From Micromonospora phaseoli (GTDB lineage: Bacteria > Actinomycetota > Actinomycetes > Mycobacteriales > Micromonosporaceae), in assembly GCF_900109115.1 (NCBI RefSeq), contig NZ_FNYV01000002.1, positions 496,001-560,000 on the forward strand: a DNA stretch of 64,000 bases. Direction: 5' to 3'. A program made the translations under genes and the position numbers. The notes beneath the pieces were generated by a model. It worked only from the letters and a program-made list of their open reading frames with translations, had not been told where the DNA came from and searched no databases. How positions within the stretch are numbered: the stretch's first letter is position 1; each line of letters opens with the position of its first letter. This document shows, piece after piece, positions 24,596 through 32,060 of the stretch.

Positions 24596-26223
24596 GCGCG
24601 CTCCCCGACGCTGGTCAGCGCCGTGGTCACCTGCGCCACGGTCAGCCACGGCTGCGGCGCCAGGACCTTGGCGACCTGGGGCGCGAACGCAGGTGAGGCC
24701 AGCATGACCTCGGCGGCGGTGCCGTCGGCCACGATCTCCCCCTGGGCCATCACGATGACCCGCTCGGCGAGGCCGGCGACGAGTTCGACGTCGTGGGTGG
24801 CGACCACGACCGCCCGCCCCTCGCCGGCCAGCCGCCGGACGATCGCGGTGAACTGCCGCTTGGCCAGATAGTCCAGTCCCCGGGTCGGCTCGTCGAGCAG
24901 GACGACCGGTGGCGCGGCGGTGAGCTGGACGGCGAGCGCCAGCGCCAGCCGCTGCCCTTCCGACAGGTCGCGGGGGTGCTGGTCGGCGGGCAGGCCGGGG
25001 ACCAACTGGTCGAGCAGGGCCCGGCAGGTGCCGGCCGGGGCCTCGGACTCCCGGTCGGCCTGGACGCATTCGGCGTCCACCGTCTCCAGGTAGAGCAGGT
25101 CTCCCGGGCTCTGCGGAACCAGCCCCACCTGGCGTCGGGCCCGACCGGCCGGCAACATCTTCGGATCGGTGCCGCCGTCCGGGCCGGTGACGGTGACCGT
25201 GCCGCCCTGCCGGGGGCCGCTGCCCTGAAGCGCCCAGAGCAGGCTGGACTTTCCGGAGCCGTTGCGGCCCATCAGGGCGACGATCCGGCCGGGGTGCAGG
25301 TCCACATCGACGCCGGCCACCGCGACGGTACCGGGATAGCGGACCACGATCCGGCGGGCGGTCAGCGCCGCAGCGCCGTGCGGCGACGACACGGCCGGCG
25401 GCGGTACCGCGTCGACGAGCCGCCGCCGCAGGTCCGCCGCCCGGCGGCGGGCGTCGCGTACGGACAGTGGCAGCGGTGTCCAGCCGGCGACGCGGCCCAG
25501 CTCGACCAGCGGTGGCGCGATGTCGATTCCGGCGAGTACGGCGGCCGGCTCCCCGTCTACGACGGTGCCGTCGCCGGCCAGGTACACCAGCCGGTCGGCG
25601 TACTGCACGACCCGTTCCAGGCGATGTTCGGCCACCACCACGGTGACGCCGAGGTCGTGTACCAGGCGGGTGACGGCGGCCAGCACGTCCTCGGCGGCGG
25701 TGGGATCCAGCGCGGAGGTCGGCTCGTCGAGGACGAGCACCTGGGGGTGGCTGGTGAGGACGGCGCCGATGGCGACCCGCTGCTGCTGGCCGCCGGAGAG
25801 GGTACGCAGTGGCCGGTCGCGCAGTTCGGCGATGCCGAGCAGGTCCAGGGTCTCCTCGACGCGCTTACGCATCACGGCTGCGGGCAGGGCGAGCTGCTCC
25901 ATCCCGTAGGCGAGCTCCTCCTCGACGGTGTCGGTGACGAAGCCGGCGAGCGGGTCCTGACCGACGACTCCGACGACGTCCGCGAGGTCGCGTGGTGGGT
26001 GGGTGCGGGTGTCCCGGCCGTGCACGGTGACGGTGCCGTGCAGCGTGCCGCCGGTGAAGTACGGCACCAGTCCGTTGATCGCCCGCAGCAGGGTCGACTT
26101 GCCGGCGCCGGTGCGGCCGGCGACCAGGCACAGCTCCCCCTCCGCGACCCGCAGGTTCACCTCCCGCAGCGACGGCTCCCGGCTGTCGGCGTAGTGGACG
26201 GTGACCCGGTCGAACTCGATCAT
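24592..26223 (-). CDS. ECF transporter ATPase, fused double domain (EcfA-EcfA')
   Basis: A 543-residue protein with two ABC ATPase domains. Domain 1: Walker A GRTGAGKST near residue 37, signature LSGGQQQRVAIGAVL, Walker B VLVLDEPTSALD. Domain 2 from about 290: Walker A GRNGSGKSS, signature LSEGQRLALALAV (an E replaces the second G), Walker B VVLLDEPTRGLD. The fused form is usual for group I dedicated ECF importers in actinobacteria. ATG at 26223 overlaps the EcfT stop. It powers vitamin uptake together with the membrane partners on each side. Confidence 0.9.
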   Translation of the reverse strand: MIEFDRVTVHYADSREPSLREVNLRVAEGELCLVAGRTGAGKSTLLRAINGLVPYFTGGTLHGTVTVHGRDTRTHPPRDLADVVGVVGQDPLAGFVTDTVEEELAYGMEQLALPAAVMRKRVEETLDLLGIAELRDRPLRTLSGGQQQRVAIGAVLTSHPQVLVLDEPTSALDPTAAEDVLAAVTRLVHDLGVTVVVAEHRLERVVQYADRLVYLAGDGTVVDGEPAAVLAGIDIAPPLVELGRVAGWTPLPLSVRDARRRAADLRRRLVDAVPPPAVSSPHGAAALTARRIVVRYPGTVAVAGVDVDLHPGRIVALMGRNGSGKSSLLWALQGSGPRQGGTVTVTGPDGGTDPKMLPAGRARRQVGLVPQSPGDLLYLETVDAECVQADRESEAPAGTCRALLDQLVPGLPADQHPRDLSEGQRLALALAVQLTAAPPVVLLDEPTRGLDYLAKRQFTAIVRRLAGEGRAVVVATHDVELVAGLAERVIVMAQGEIVADGTAAEVMLASPAFAPQVAKVLAPQPWLTVAQVTTALTSVGERA

Positions 26224-27401
26224 CGGTACGCCTCCGGCCGGATGTTGCCGCGATTCGGTGGCGGTGCCAGCCAGGCCGGCGCGACCGCGACCACGACGGC
26301 GAGCACCATCAGCGGGGTCAACTCGGGCCAGGTCAGTGGACTCACCGGCGGGTACAGGAGGACCGGGTCCACCGAGCCGGCCAGCATCGTCACGGCCGCG
26401 GTGGCCACGCCGCAGCCGGCGACGGCGAGTTCGGCGACGCGCCAGCGATCCGGCCGGTAGCGGCTGCGCCGCACCTGACGTCCGCCCGACAGCATGCCGA
26501 CCACGGCAGTCGACAGCCCGATGAACAGCATCGGCAGACCCAGGTAACCGGGGACGCTGACGTCGAGCAGCCCGTAGGTGCCGACGCAGACACCGAGGAG
26601 CCCGGCGAGCACCAGCCCGCCGGTGAGGGCGCGTTGTCCGGCCGGGACCGCCGCGGTGCGGCCGTACCCACGTGAGTCCATCGCCGCGGCCAGCGCGAGG
26701 GAGCGGTCCAGGGCGTCGGCCAGCACCGGGAGGGCGACGCCACGCAGCGCCCGCAGACCGCGGCCGGTCGCGCCGCGCAACCGTCGGGCCCGCCGTACCC
26801 GCAGGACGCTCTCCACCAGTTGCGGAGCGACCGACAGCGCGACCACCACCGCCGTGCTGACCGCGTAGAGGGCTCCGGGAACCGCCTTGAGCAGCCGCCT
26901 CGGGTTGGCCAACGCGTTCGCGGCACCGAGGCAGATCAGCATCGCCGCCAACCGCAACCCGTCGTAGAACCCACCGAGGAGCTGTTCGACCGCGACCGGC
27001 CCGAACAGCCGGATGCCGGCGGCCACCGCCGGCAGTGGTATCTCCGGCAGCTGGAACAGCACGTGGTCGCCCTGACCGCCGCCGAAGACGAGCCGGAAGA
27101 CGATCCGCATGGCCACGATCACCGCGCCGAGCACCAGGTACATCCGGAACGCCAGCGCCCAGGGCGCGTCGCCTCGACGGCGGACGACCACCAGCGCGGC
27201 GCCGGCGATCAGCATCGCCAGGGCGAGCGGATTCGTGGTGTGGCTGGCCGCCGTGGCCAGGCCCAGCGCCCACAGCCACCAGGCGACCGGGTGCAGGCCG
27301 CGCGGCAGGCGCGGGTACCGCGCCGAGGCGCGCCGACCGGCGGCCCACGCCTGGGTCTCCGACTCGGCGACCCGCTGGCCGGTCGCCACCCGGTCAGTCA
27401 T
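26220..27401 (-). CDS. ECF transporter transmembrane coupling protein (EcfT/CbiQ family)
   Basis: A 393-residue membrane protein of the CbiQ family. The coupling motifs that contact the ATPases are visible: ALDRSLALAAAMDSRGYGR near residue 240 contains the A-R/S-R-G signature, and an upstream RVRRARRLRG helix serves as the first. It is longer than the usual 260 residues, with extra hydrophobic segments after residue 270. ATG 27401 overlaps the end of the DUF4430 gene by 8 bp. Third gene of the riboswitch operon. Confidence 0.88.
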   Translation of the reverse strand: MTDRVATGQRVAESETQAWAAGRRASARYPRLPRGLHPVAWWLWALGLATAASHTTNPLALAMLIAGAALVVVRRRGDAPWALAFRMYLVLGAVIVAMRIVFRLVFGGGQGDHVLFQLPEIPLPAVAAGIRLFGPVAVEQLLGGFYDGLRLAAMLICLGAANALANPRRLLKAVPGALYAVSTAVVVALSVAPQLVESVLRVRRARRLRGATGRGLRALRGVALPVLADALDRSLALAAAMDSRGYGRTAAVPAGQRALTGGLVLAGLLGVCVGTYGLLDVSVPGYLGLPMLFIGLSTAVVGMLSGGRQVRRSRYRPDRWRVAELAVAGCGVATAAVTMLAGSVDPVLLYPPVSPLTWPELTPLMVLAVVVAVAPAWLAPPPNRGNIRPEAYR

Positions 27402-28323
27402 CCGGTGCGGCGGTACGGCGACGGCGGGCCGCGACGAGCACACCGCCGGCGAGCGCCACGAGCAGGAGCAGACCGGCCAGGGTGCCCAGCGGTGGGCCCT
27501 CGGTGTCGCGGCCGGCGGTCACCTGGCTGGGGGGGACCGAATCCGTGGGGTCGGCGGGTGGTGCGGCGAGTGCCGCGGCGGTTGCCCCGGCGTCCGTCGC
27601 GCTGGGCGCCGGCGGGGTCGGGGTACCCGGACTGCCGGCCGGTGCCGAGCCGGCAGCGGTCGCCGGTGGCCCGGTCGTGCCGGCCGGTGCGGTGCCGGCG
27701 GGTACGCCGGGCGCGGCGTCTCCGCCGGGCGCGGGCGGCGCGACGACGGGCGGCGCGACCGGCGGAGGTAGCGGCGGCGAGGGACGCGGTGGCGGTGGTG
27801 CCGACGTCGGTGCGGGAGGCGGTGGCGGCGCCGGTCGGTGCGGGGCCACGGCCGGCCGGGGTGCGTTGTTGGCGGCCCGGTTCAGCGAGAAGGACCAGCC
27901 CTCGAAGCTGCCGGCCGGCGGCTTGCGGTTCGTTACGCCCTTGTCGCTGTACGCCCAGGCGCCGCCGTTGGGGGCGTGCCAGTACGACCAGTAGGCGCTG
28001 GCCGGCGGAGTGTCCACACAGTTCTCCGCGCCGGCGCCGGGTTTGCCCTCGATCCGGCAGATGAACCCCTCGCCCCAGCGCAGCGTGCCGGCGATCTGGA
28101 AGCCGGCGTTCTTCAACGCCGCCAGACCGGTGGCCTGGTCGCCCGGGGCGCACCGGATGACCGTCCCGCCGCCGAGTTCCTTGAAGTCGACCACGACGGT
28201 GACCCCGGAGGCGTCCGGGCAGTAGCCGGCGCTGCCGGCCGCCGTGGCCGGCACCGGCCCGACGAGGACACCGGCGCCGACCAGGGCGAGAACGAGGACG
28301 GTCCGGGCCCCCGCAGCGGTCAT
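27394..28323 (-). CDS. Secreted, membrane-anchored DUF4430-domain protein (transcobalamin beta-domain-like)
   Basis: A 309-residue surface protein. A signal peptide ends near residue 29 (PVPATAAG). Residues about 36-150 are a DUF4430-like domain: VTVVVDFKELGGGTVI, LRWGEGFICRI, the block TPPASAYWSYWHAPNGG, and FEGWSFSLN, with paired cysteines. A long Pro/Ala-rich stalk (about 155-275) follows, then one transmembrane helix and an RRRR stop. In animals this fold is the C-terminal half of intrinsic factor and transcobalamin and closes over B12; assignment here rests on motif likeness and riboswitch context. ATGA overlap with the upstream gene. Confidence 0.8.
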   Translation of the reverse strand: MTAAGARTVLVLALVGAGVLVGPVPATAAGSAGYCPDASGVTVVVDFKELGGGTVIRCAPGDQATGLAALKNAGFQIAGTLRWGEGFICRIEGKPGAGAENCVDTPPASAYWSYWHAPNGGAWAYSDKGVTNRKPPAGSFEGWSFSLNRAANNAPRPAVAPHRPAPPPPPAPTSAPPPPRPSPPLPPPVAPPVVAPPAPGGDAAPGVPAGTAPAGTTGPPATAAGSAPAGSPGTPTPPAPSATDAGATAAALAAPPADPTDSVPPSQVTAGRDTEGPPLGTLAGLLLLVALAGGVLVAARRRRTAAPDD

Positions 28324-29786
28324 GTCGCCCGCCGGCGTCCGAGCACCAGCAGCACGGCTCCCCCACCGACCAGCAGCAGCGCGGTGAGCAGGTAGGTCAC
28401 GAGCGCCGCGCCGGTGGTCGGCAGGTATCCACCGGCTGCGGGGCTGGTGGCGGGCGGGGTGGGAGTCACGGGCGGCTCGGTGGGCGTACCGCTCGCGGAG
28501 GCGCTCGGCGTGGCGCTGCCGGTGGGCGACCCGGTCGGCGCGGGTGATCCGGTCGGGGAGCTGGACACCGTGGGGGTGGCGGTCGGGGTGGGCGAAGCGG
28601 TCGGCGTGGGCGACGTGGTCGCCGACGGTGTGGGTTGGCCCGACGGCGGCGGGTCGAGGCCGATCCGACCCAGCGGCACCTGGGCCAGGCCGAGCAACGC
28701 CTGGGCGGTGGCCCGACGCCACTGGTCCCGGAAGTTGTCGGCGATGCCCTCCTGCACGGCCTCGGTGAACGCCTCGGTGTGGTAGGCGATGGCACCGGCG
28801 TCGCCGGCCGCAGCCCCGCCGGTGCTGGCCGTGAGCTGCAGGTCGGCCAGGGCCTGCGCGGCCCGCTCCGCCTCGGTGTCGCGGCCGGCGGCGGCGAGGG
28901 CCTGCCCGGCCAGGCCGGTGCTGTTGGAGTTCGCGCCGCTGGTCGGCCCGGAACCGCCGAACGAGCCGTCGGCGCGTTGCTGCGCCGCCAGCCACTCCGC
29001 GCCGCGACCGGCGGCGTCGGCCGCGCCGAGGGCGTCGGCGTCCGCGGCGGCCAGCAACGCCTGCACGGCCATGGCGGTCGAGTCGACGTCGAGCGTGGCG
29101 TCGGACTCGGCGTCGCAGGACGGCGACGGTCCGCCGGGGGCGTCCGGGTAGAGCCGGAAGCCACCGGCCGCGCACTGCTGCCGGACGAGGAAGTCGACGG
29201 TGGCCTGCGGCACGCCGCCGCTGCGGGCCAGGCCCAGCACGGTGAAGGACTGGTCGAAGGTGTTGCTCGGGTCGGGACCGGACTGCTCGGTGGTCCGGCT
29301 GGTGATTCGGCCCTGCTGGTGGCCGGTGTCCGCGCCGGCGACCAGATCCAGGGTCTCGGTGCGCAGGTCCCAGCCGCCGAAGTCGGTGGGGTCCACGCCG
29401 ACGGCCGTCGCGACGAAGAGCAGCTTCGCGGTGGCTCCACCGTCGGTGAACCCCTCGATGCCCCACTGGTCGTAGCTGTTGTAGGCGCGCACGTTCGCCG
29501 CGATCCGGGTGGTCGCCTCCTGGCGGGTCGGCGCGGCCACGCCGGTGGCCGCGAGGGCGAGCACACCGTCGATGGTGAGCCCCCAGTCCTCGCCGCCGAA
29601 CGGCCCGGGCAGCACGCCGTCGGCGTACTCGCCGGCGAGCCAGGTCGCGGCGTCGCGGGCGGCGGCGGTGTGGGTCGGGGAGGGTGCGGCCACCCCACCG
29701 AGGGGGGTGGCGGCGACGATGGCGAGCGCCGTGGCGGTGGCGACGCCGAGACCGGCGCCGATGCGTCGGAGAGAGGACGGGGGCAT
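28320..29786 (-). CDS. LPxTG-anchored alpha/alpha-barrel protein (transcobalamin alpha-domain/prenyltransferase-repeat-like)
   Basis: A 488-residue cell-wall protein. Signal peptide to about residue 34; residues 40-360 carry repeated helical units like prenyltransferase/squalene-cyclase repeats, e.g. LDVDSTAMAVQALLAA and QQRADGSFGGSGP. A Ser/Thr/Pro stalk follows, then the sortase signal LPTTG near 455, a hydrophobic helix and RRRAT. The same six-hairpin barrel forms the N-terminal domain of intrinsic factor and transcobalamin. ATG 29786 is used; the preceding frame is riboswitch. First gene of the ECF operon, so the alpha and beta halves and the transporter are co-translated. Confidence 0.82.
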   Translation of the reverse strand: MPPSSLRRIGAGLGVATATALAIVAATPLGGVAAPSPTHTAAARDAATWLAGEYADGVLPGPFGGEDWGLTIDGVLALAATGVAAPTRQEATTRIAANVRAYNSYDQWGIEGFTDGGATAKLLFVATAVGVDPTDFGGWDLRTETLDLVAGADTGHQQGRITSRTTEQSGPDPSNTFDQSFTVLGLARSGGVPQATVDFLVRQQCAAGGFRLYPDAPGGPSPSCDAESDATLDVDSTAMAVQALLAAADADALGAADAAGRGAEWLAAQQRADGSFGGSGPTSGANSNSTGLAGQALAAAGRDTEAERAAQALADLQLTASTGGAAAGDAGAIAYHTEAFTEAVQEGIADNFRDQWRRATAQALLGLAQVPLGRIGLDPPPSGQPTPSATTSPTPTASPTPTATPTVSSSPTGSPAPTGSPTGSATPSASASGTPTEPPVTPTPPATSPAAGGYLPTTGAALVTYLLTALLLVGGGAVLLVLGRRRAT

Positions 29787-29789
29787 GAG

Positions 29790-29832
29790 GGTGCCTTTCG
29801 CAGAGCGGTCGGTGAAAGCTCCGGAAGGCACC
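29790..29832 (-). promoter_or_regulatory. Ribosome-site-sequestering hairpin below riboswitch 1
   Basis: On the RNA, GGUGCCUU (29832-29825) is perfectly complementary to AAGGCACC (29797-29790), which contains the ribosome-binding site 4 nt before the ATG at 29786. When formed, the 8-bp stem would hide the site, so the riboswitch probably controls translation. Confidence 0.55.
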
Positions 29833-29921
29833 GGTGGGACGACGTCGGCGCGTGACCGCGACCGTCGGCGTACCTCGGTTGCCCGGACTCCACCCTGTAG
29901 ACCTCGACAGTGGAAGCCGCT

Positions 29922-30014
29922 CGTCCTGTTTGGGGCATTCCGGCTCGCGAGACAGGTCTCGCTCACGGTTGCGGGTCAGCGCCGGCTTCTACCGGCTTCC
30001 CCCCGCACAGGACG
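29922..30014 (-). promoter_or_regulatory. Cobalamin riboswitch 1 (short type), upstream of surface B12-capture/ECF operon
   Basis: On the minus strand the conserved core reads GGGAAGCCGGU, a variable loop, CCGGCGCUGACCCGCAAC, GUGAGCG, a hairpin, then GAGCCGGAAUGCC. An outer stem pairs CGTCCTGT (30014-30007) with ACAGGACG (29929-29922). The large peripheral arm seen in the metE and nrd aptamers is missing, so it is a compact (class II-like) form. Its B12 box is divergent compared with aptamer 2. Confidence 0.88.
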
Positions 30015-30035
30015 TATTCAGTTGTGGCCCGGCAC

Positions 30036-30099
30036 GCCGGGTGTCGACACCGTACCGCCCGGTCACCTCACGGCGCCAGCGAGACGGTCGACACCCGGC
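30036..30099 (-). terminator. 13-bp inverted repeat between the two surface-protein units
   Basis: GCCGGGTGTCGAC (30036-30048) pairs perfectly with GTCGACACCCGGC (30087-30099), with a 38-nt loop. It starts 33 nt after the stop of the gene at 30132 on the minus strand and precedes riboswitch 1, so it may terminate the upstream unit. The long loop makes this tentative. Confidence 0.4.
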
Positions 30100-30131
30100 A
30101 TGCTCAACGGCTCGCGCAGCGTACCGGCAGG

Positions 30132-30620
30132 TCAGGGCGCGGTGATACCGGGTGCGGCACCGGAGCCGAAGGACCAGCCCTCGACCGTGCCCGGCGCCGG
30201 GTTGTAGCTGCCCGCACCCAGGGTGCTGTAACTCCAGGCGGCACCGCTGCCGGACGCGTGCCAGTACGACCAGTAGGCGCTGGCCGGCGGGGTGTTGATG
30301 CACGGGTCCGATGCGGCGGTCGGCTGCCCGTTGATCCGGCAGACGAAGGCAAGCCCCCACCGTTGGGTGCCGGTCACCGTGAAGCCGGCACCCTGCAGGG
30401 CGGCCAGACCGGTGGCCGGGTCGCCGAGAGCGCAGGCCACCTGCACTCCACCGCCGAGCGGGCCGTAGTCGACCACCACCGTCACGCCGGACGTGCCGGT
30501 GCAGGCAGCGGCCTGGGCGGCCCGTGGGGACGGTTCGACAACGATCAGGCCAGCCGCGACGACGGCCACGGCCAGCAGGCCGGCGAACCACCTTCGGACG
30601 GAGATCTGAGCACGGGACAT
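30132..30620 (-). CDS. Secreted stand-alone DUF4430-domain protein
   Basis: A 162-residue secreted protein: Sec signal ending AAQAAAC near residue 38, then only a DUF4430-like domain with VTVVVDYGPLGGGVQVAC, RWGLAFVCRI, TPPASAYWSYWHASGSG and VEGWSFGSG. It is clearly paralogous to the domain at 27394-28323 but lacks stalk and membrane helix, so it should be released or held by a partner. ATG 30620 has GGAG 6 nt upstream; GTG 30626 is an alternative. It follows the alpha-barrel gene at 30676 in the same riboswitch unit. Confidence 0.8.
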   Translation of the reverse strand: MSRAQISVRRWFAGLLAVAVVAAGLIVVEPSPRAAQAAACTGTSGVTVVVDYGPLGGGVQVACALGDPATGLAALQGAGFTVTGTQRWGLAFVCRINGQPTAASDPCINTPPASAYWSYWHASGSGAAWSYSTLGAGSYNPAPGTVEGWSFGSGAAPGITAP

Positions 30621-30675
30621 GGGCACTCCTTCGGGGTGGGACGGGATTCCGGTTTGGTCAGGATGGTTCGGCTGA

Positions 30676-31719
30676 TCAGGGGCAGCCGGGTACCGGAGCC
30701 GTCGGCGTCGCCCCGACCGAGGACAGCTCGGCGTACCCGAGGCCGGTCAGGCCGAGCACGGCCTGCGCGGTGGCCCGGGGGGCGGTGGCCGGGTCGAACG
30801 CCCCGCCGTCGAAGTCGACCGCGCCCCGGTCGGCTGCCGACCCACCGCAGCCGACCTGCAGGCCGCCGAGGAAGACCCGGGCCCGCGCCCAGGCCAACGG
30901 CCGGCCACCGGCGCGCAGCGCCTGTGCGGCGAGTCCGGTGCTGTTCGCGTTCGCCACCCCGTCCGGGCTGGCGAAGCCGCCGTCGGCCCGCTGCACGGAG
31001 ACCAGCCAGCGCAGGCCGGCGGCGGCGGCGCCCGCCCGGCCGGCGGCCCGCAGCGCCTGCACCACCACGGCCGTGGCGTCCACATCGGAGACGCAGACCG
31101 GCTGGGCCGGCAGCAGCGGGTAACCGCCGTCGGGGCACCGCGTGCCGGCCAGCCATCCGGCGGCACCCGCCGGTACGCCCTGCGCGGTCCGGTCCAGCGC
31201 GAGGATCGCGAAGGACTGGCTGAACGCGTTGCTGTAGTCGCCCCAGGCGGACCGGTCGGTGAACCGGCCGTCGGGCGACTGGAGGGAACGCAGCCGGCTG
31301 ATCAGGTCGACGCCGCCGACGTCGGCGGGGTCGCCGCCGCGCACCGCGACGGCGAGGGCGAGCTTGGCGGTCGCGCCCGCGTACGCCTCGGTGGTGCCGT
31401 CGCCGACGTAGCCGTCCCGGACGTCCGGCCGGGTGACCCAGGCCAGCGCCGACGCACCGAAGTCGTCGGCGACTCCGGCGGCGGCGAAGGCGAGCACCGC
31501 GTCGAGGGTCAGCCCCTGGTCGGGGTAGGCGACGCCGTCGAAGACCGTTTCGAAGCGTTCGCCGTCGACGAGTTGACGGGCCAGCCAGCCGGCGGCCGCG
31601 TCCGGGCGCACGGAACCCGCGTGGGCGGGTGCGGCGATCGCGGGGGTGGTCAGGGTGAGTGCGGCGAGTACGCCGCAGAGCAGGGCGAGCAGGCGGTGCC
31701 GGCTCAGGCGGACGACCAT
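30676..31719 (-). CDS. Secreted alpha/alpha-barrel protein (prenyltransferase-repeat/transcobalamin alpha-domain-like)
   Basis: A 347-residue secreted paralogue of the barrel in the LPxTG protein. Signal peptide ends near AAPAHA (residue 33); repeats include VSDVDATAVVVQALRAA, SVQRADGGFASPDG and FSQSFAILALDRTA. There is no stalk, LPxTG or C-terminal helix, so it is soluble outside the cell. With the DUF4430 protein encoded next it could make a two-chain soluble B12 binder equivalent to one transcobalamin. ATG 31719 follows a GGAAAGG ribosome site that itself lies in a small hairpin. Confidence 0.8.
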   Translation of the reverse strand: MVVRLSRHRLLALLCGVLAALTLTTPAIAAPAHAGSVRPDAAAGWLARQLVDGERFETVFDGVAYPDQGLTLDAVLAFAAAGVADDFGASALAWVTRPDVRDGYVGDGTTEAYAGATAKLALAVAVRGGDPADVGGVDLISRLRSLQSPDGRFTDRSAWGDYSNAFSQSFAILALDRTAQGVPAGAAGWLAGTRCPDGGYPLLPAQPVCVSDVDATAVVVQALRAAGRAGAAAAGLRWLVSVQRADGGFASPDGVANANSTGLAAQALRAGGRPLAWARARVFLGGLQVGCGGSAADRGAVDFDGGAFDPATAPRATAQAVLGLTGLGYAELSSVGATPTAPVPGCP

Positions 31720-31834
31720 CGGAAGCGCCTTTCCGGCCCGGCGGTCGTCAGAACCCTTCCGGGGCACCCAGCGCGGGCGTCACCGGTCGGCCTCCGACCC
31801 GTGGGCCACGACGGGTGAGGAGCGGAAATCGCGG

Positions 31835-31930
31835 GTACGGCAGGTATTCGGGCTCGCCACCGGGTGTTTCCCCGGCGGCCCACCGTTGCGGGCCAGCGCC
31901 GGACTTCGACCGGACTTCCCCCGCACGTAC
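31835..31930 (-). promoter_or_regulatory. Cobalamin riboswitch 2 (short type), upstream of soluble capture pair
   Basis: Minus-strand core: GGGAAGUCCGGU, loop, UCCGGCGCUGGCCCGCAAC, GGUGGGCC, a hairpin and the B12 box GAGCCCGAAUACCUGCC. The outer stem pairs GTACG (31930-31926) with CGTAC (31839-31835). Compact architecture like riboswitch 1. About 115 nt separate it from the ATG at 31719. Confidence 0.9.
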
Positions 31931-32022
31931 GCGCGCCTGTTCAGTTGTCGCGCCAGTCTGTCCGCCACGCGGGCGACTGTCAATCCGTTGTCGGGCACAC
32001 ACGCGGCGTGACCCGCCGGTGT

Positions 32023-32051
32023 CCGGGTGGGCCCTGTTCAGGCCCACCCGG
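32023..32051 (-). terminator. Terminator hairpin after metE
   Basis: Perfect 11-bp stem (CCGGGTGGGCC / GGCCCACCCGG) with a 7-nt loop, starting 10 nt beyond the metE stop. No U-tract, typical of actinomycete terminators. It separates metE from riboswitch 2. Confidence 0.8.
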
Positions 32052-32060
32052 GCACGTACG

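Noticed and set aside
28635..29855. 406-codon plus-strand frame opposite the LPxTG barrel gene
   Set aside because: Shadow of the minus-strand gene and of riboswitch 1; no domain, no start context.
29880..32000. Attenuation by small leader peptides ahead of the B12 surface genes
   Set aside because: The conserved cobalamin aptamer core explains the leaders; open frames in them are incidental.
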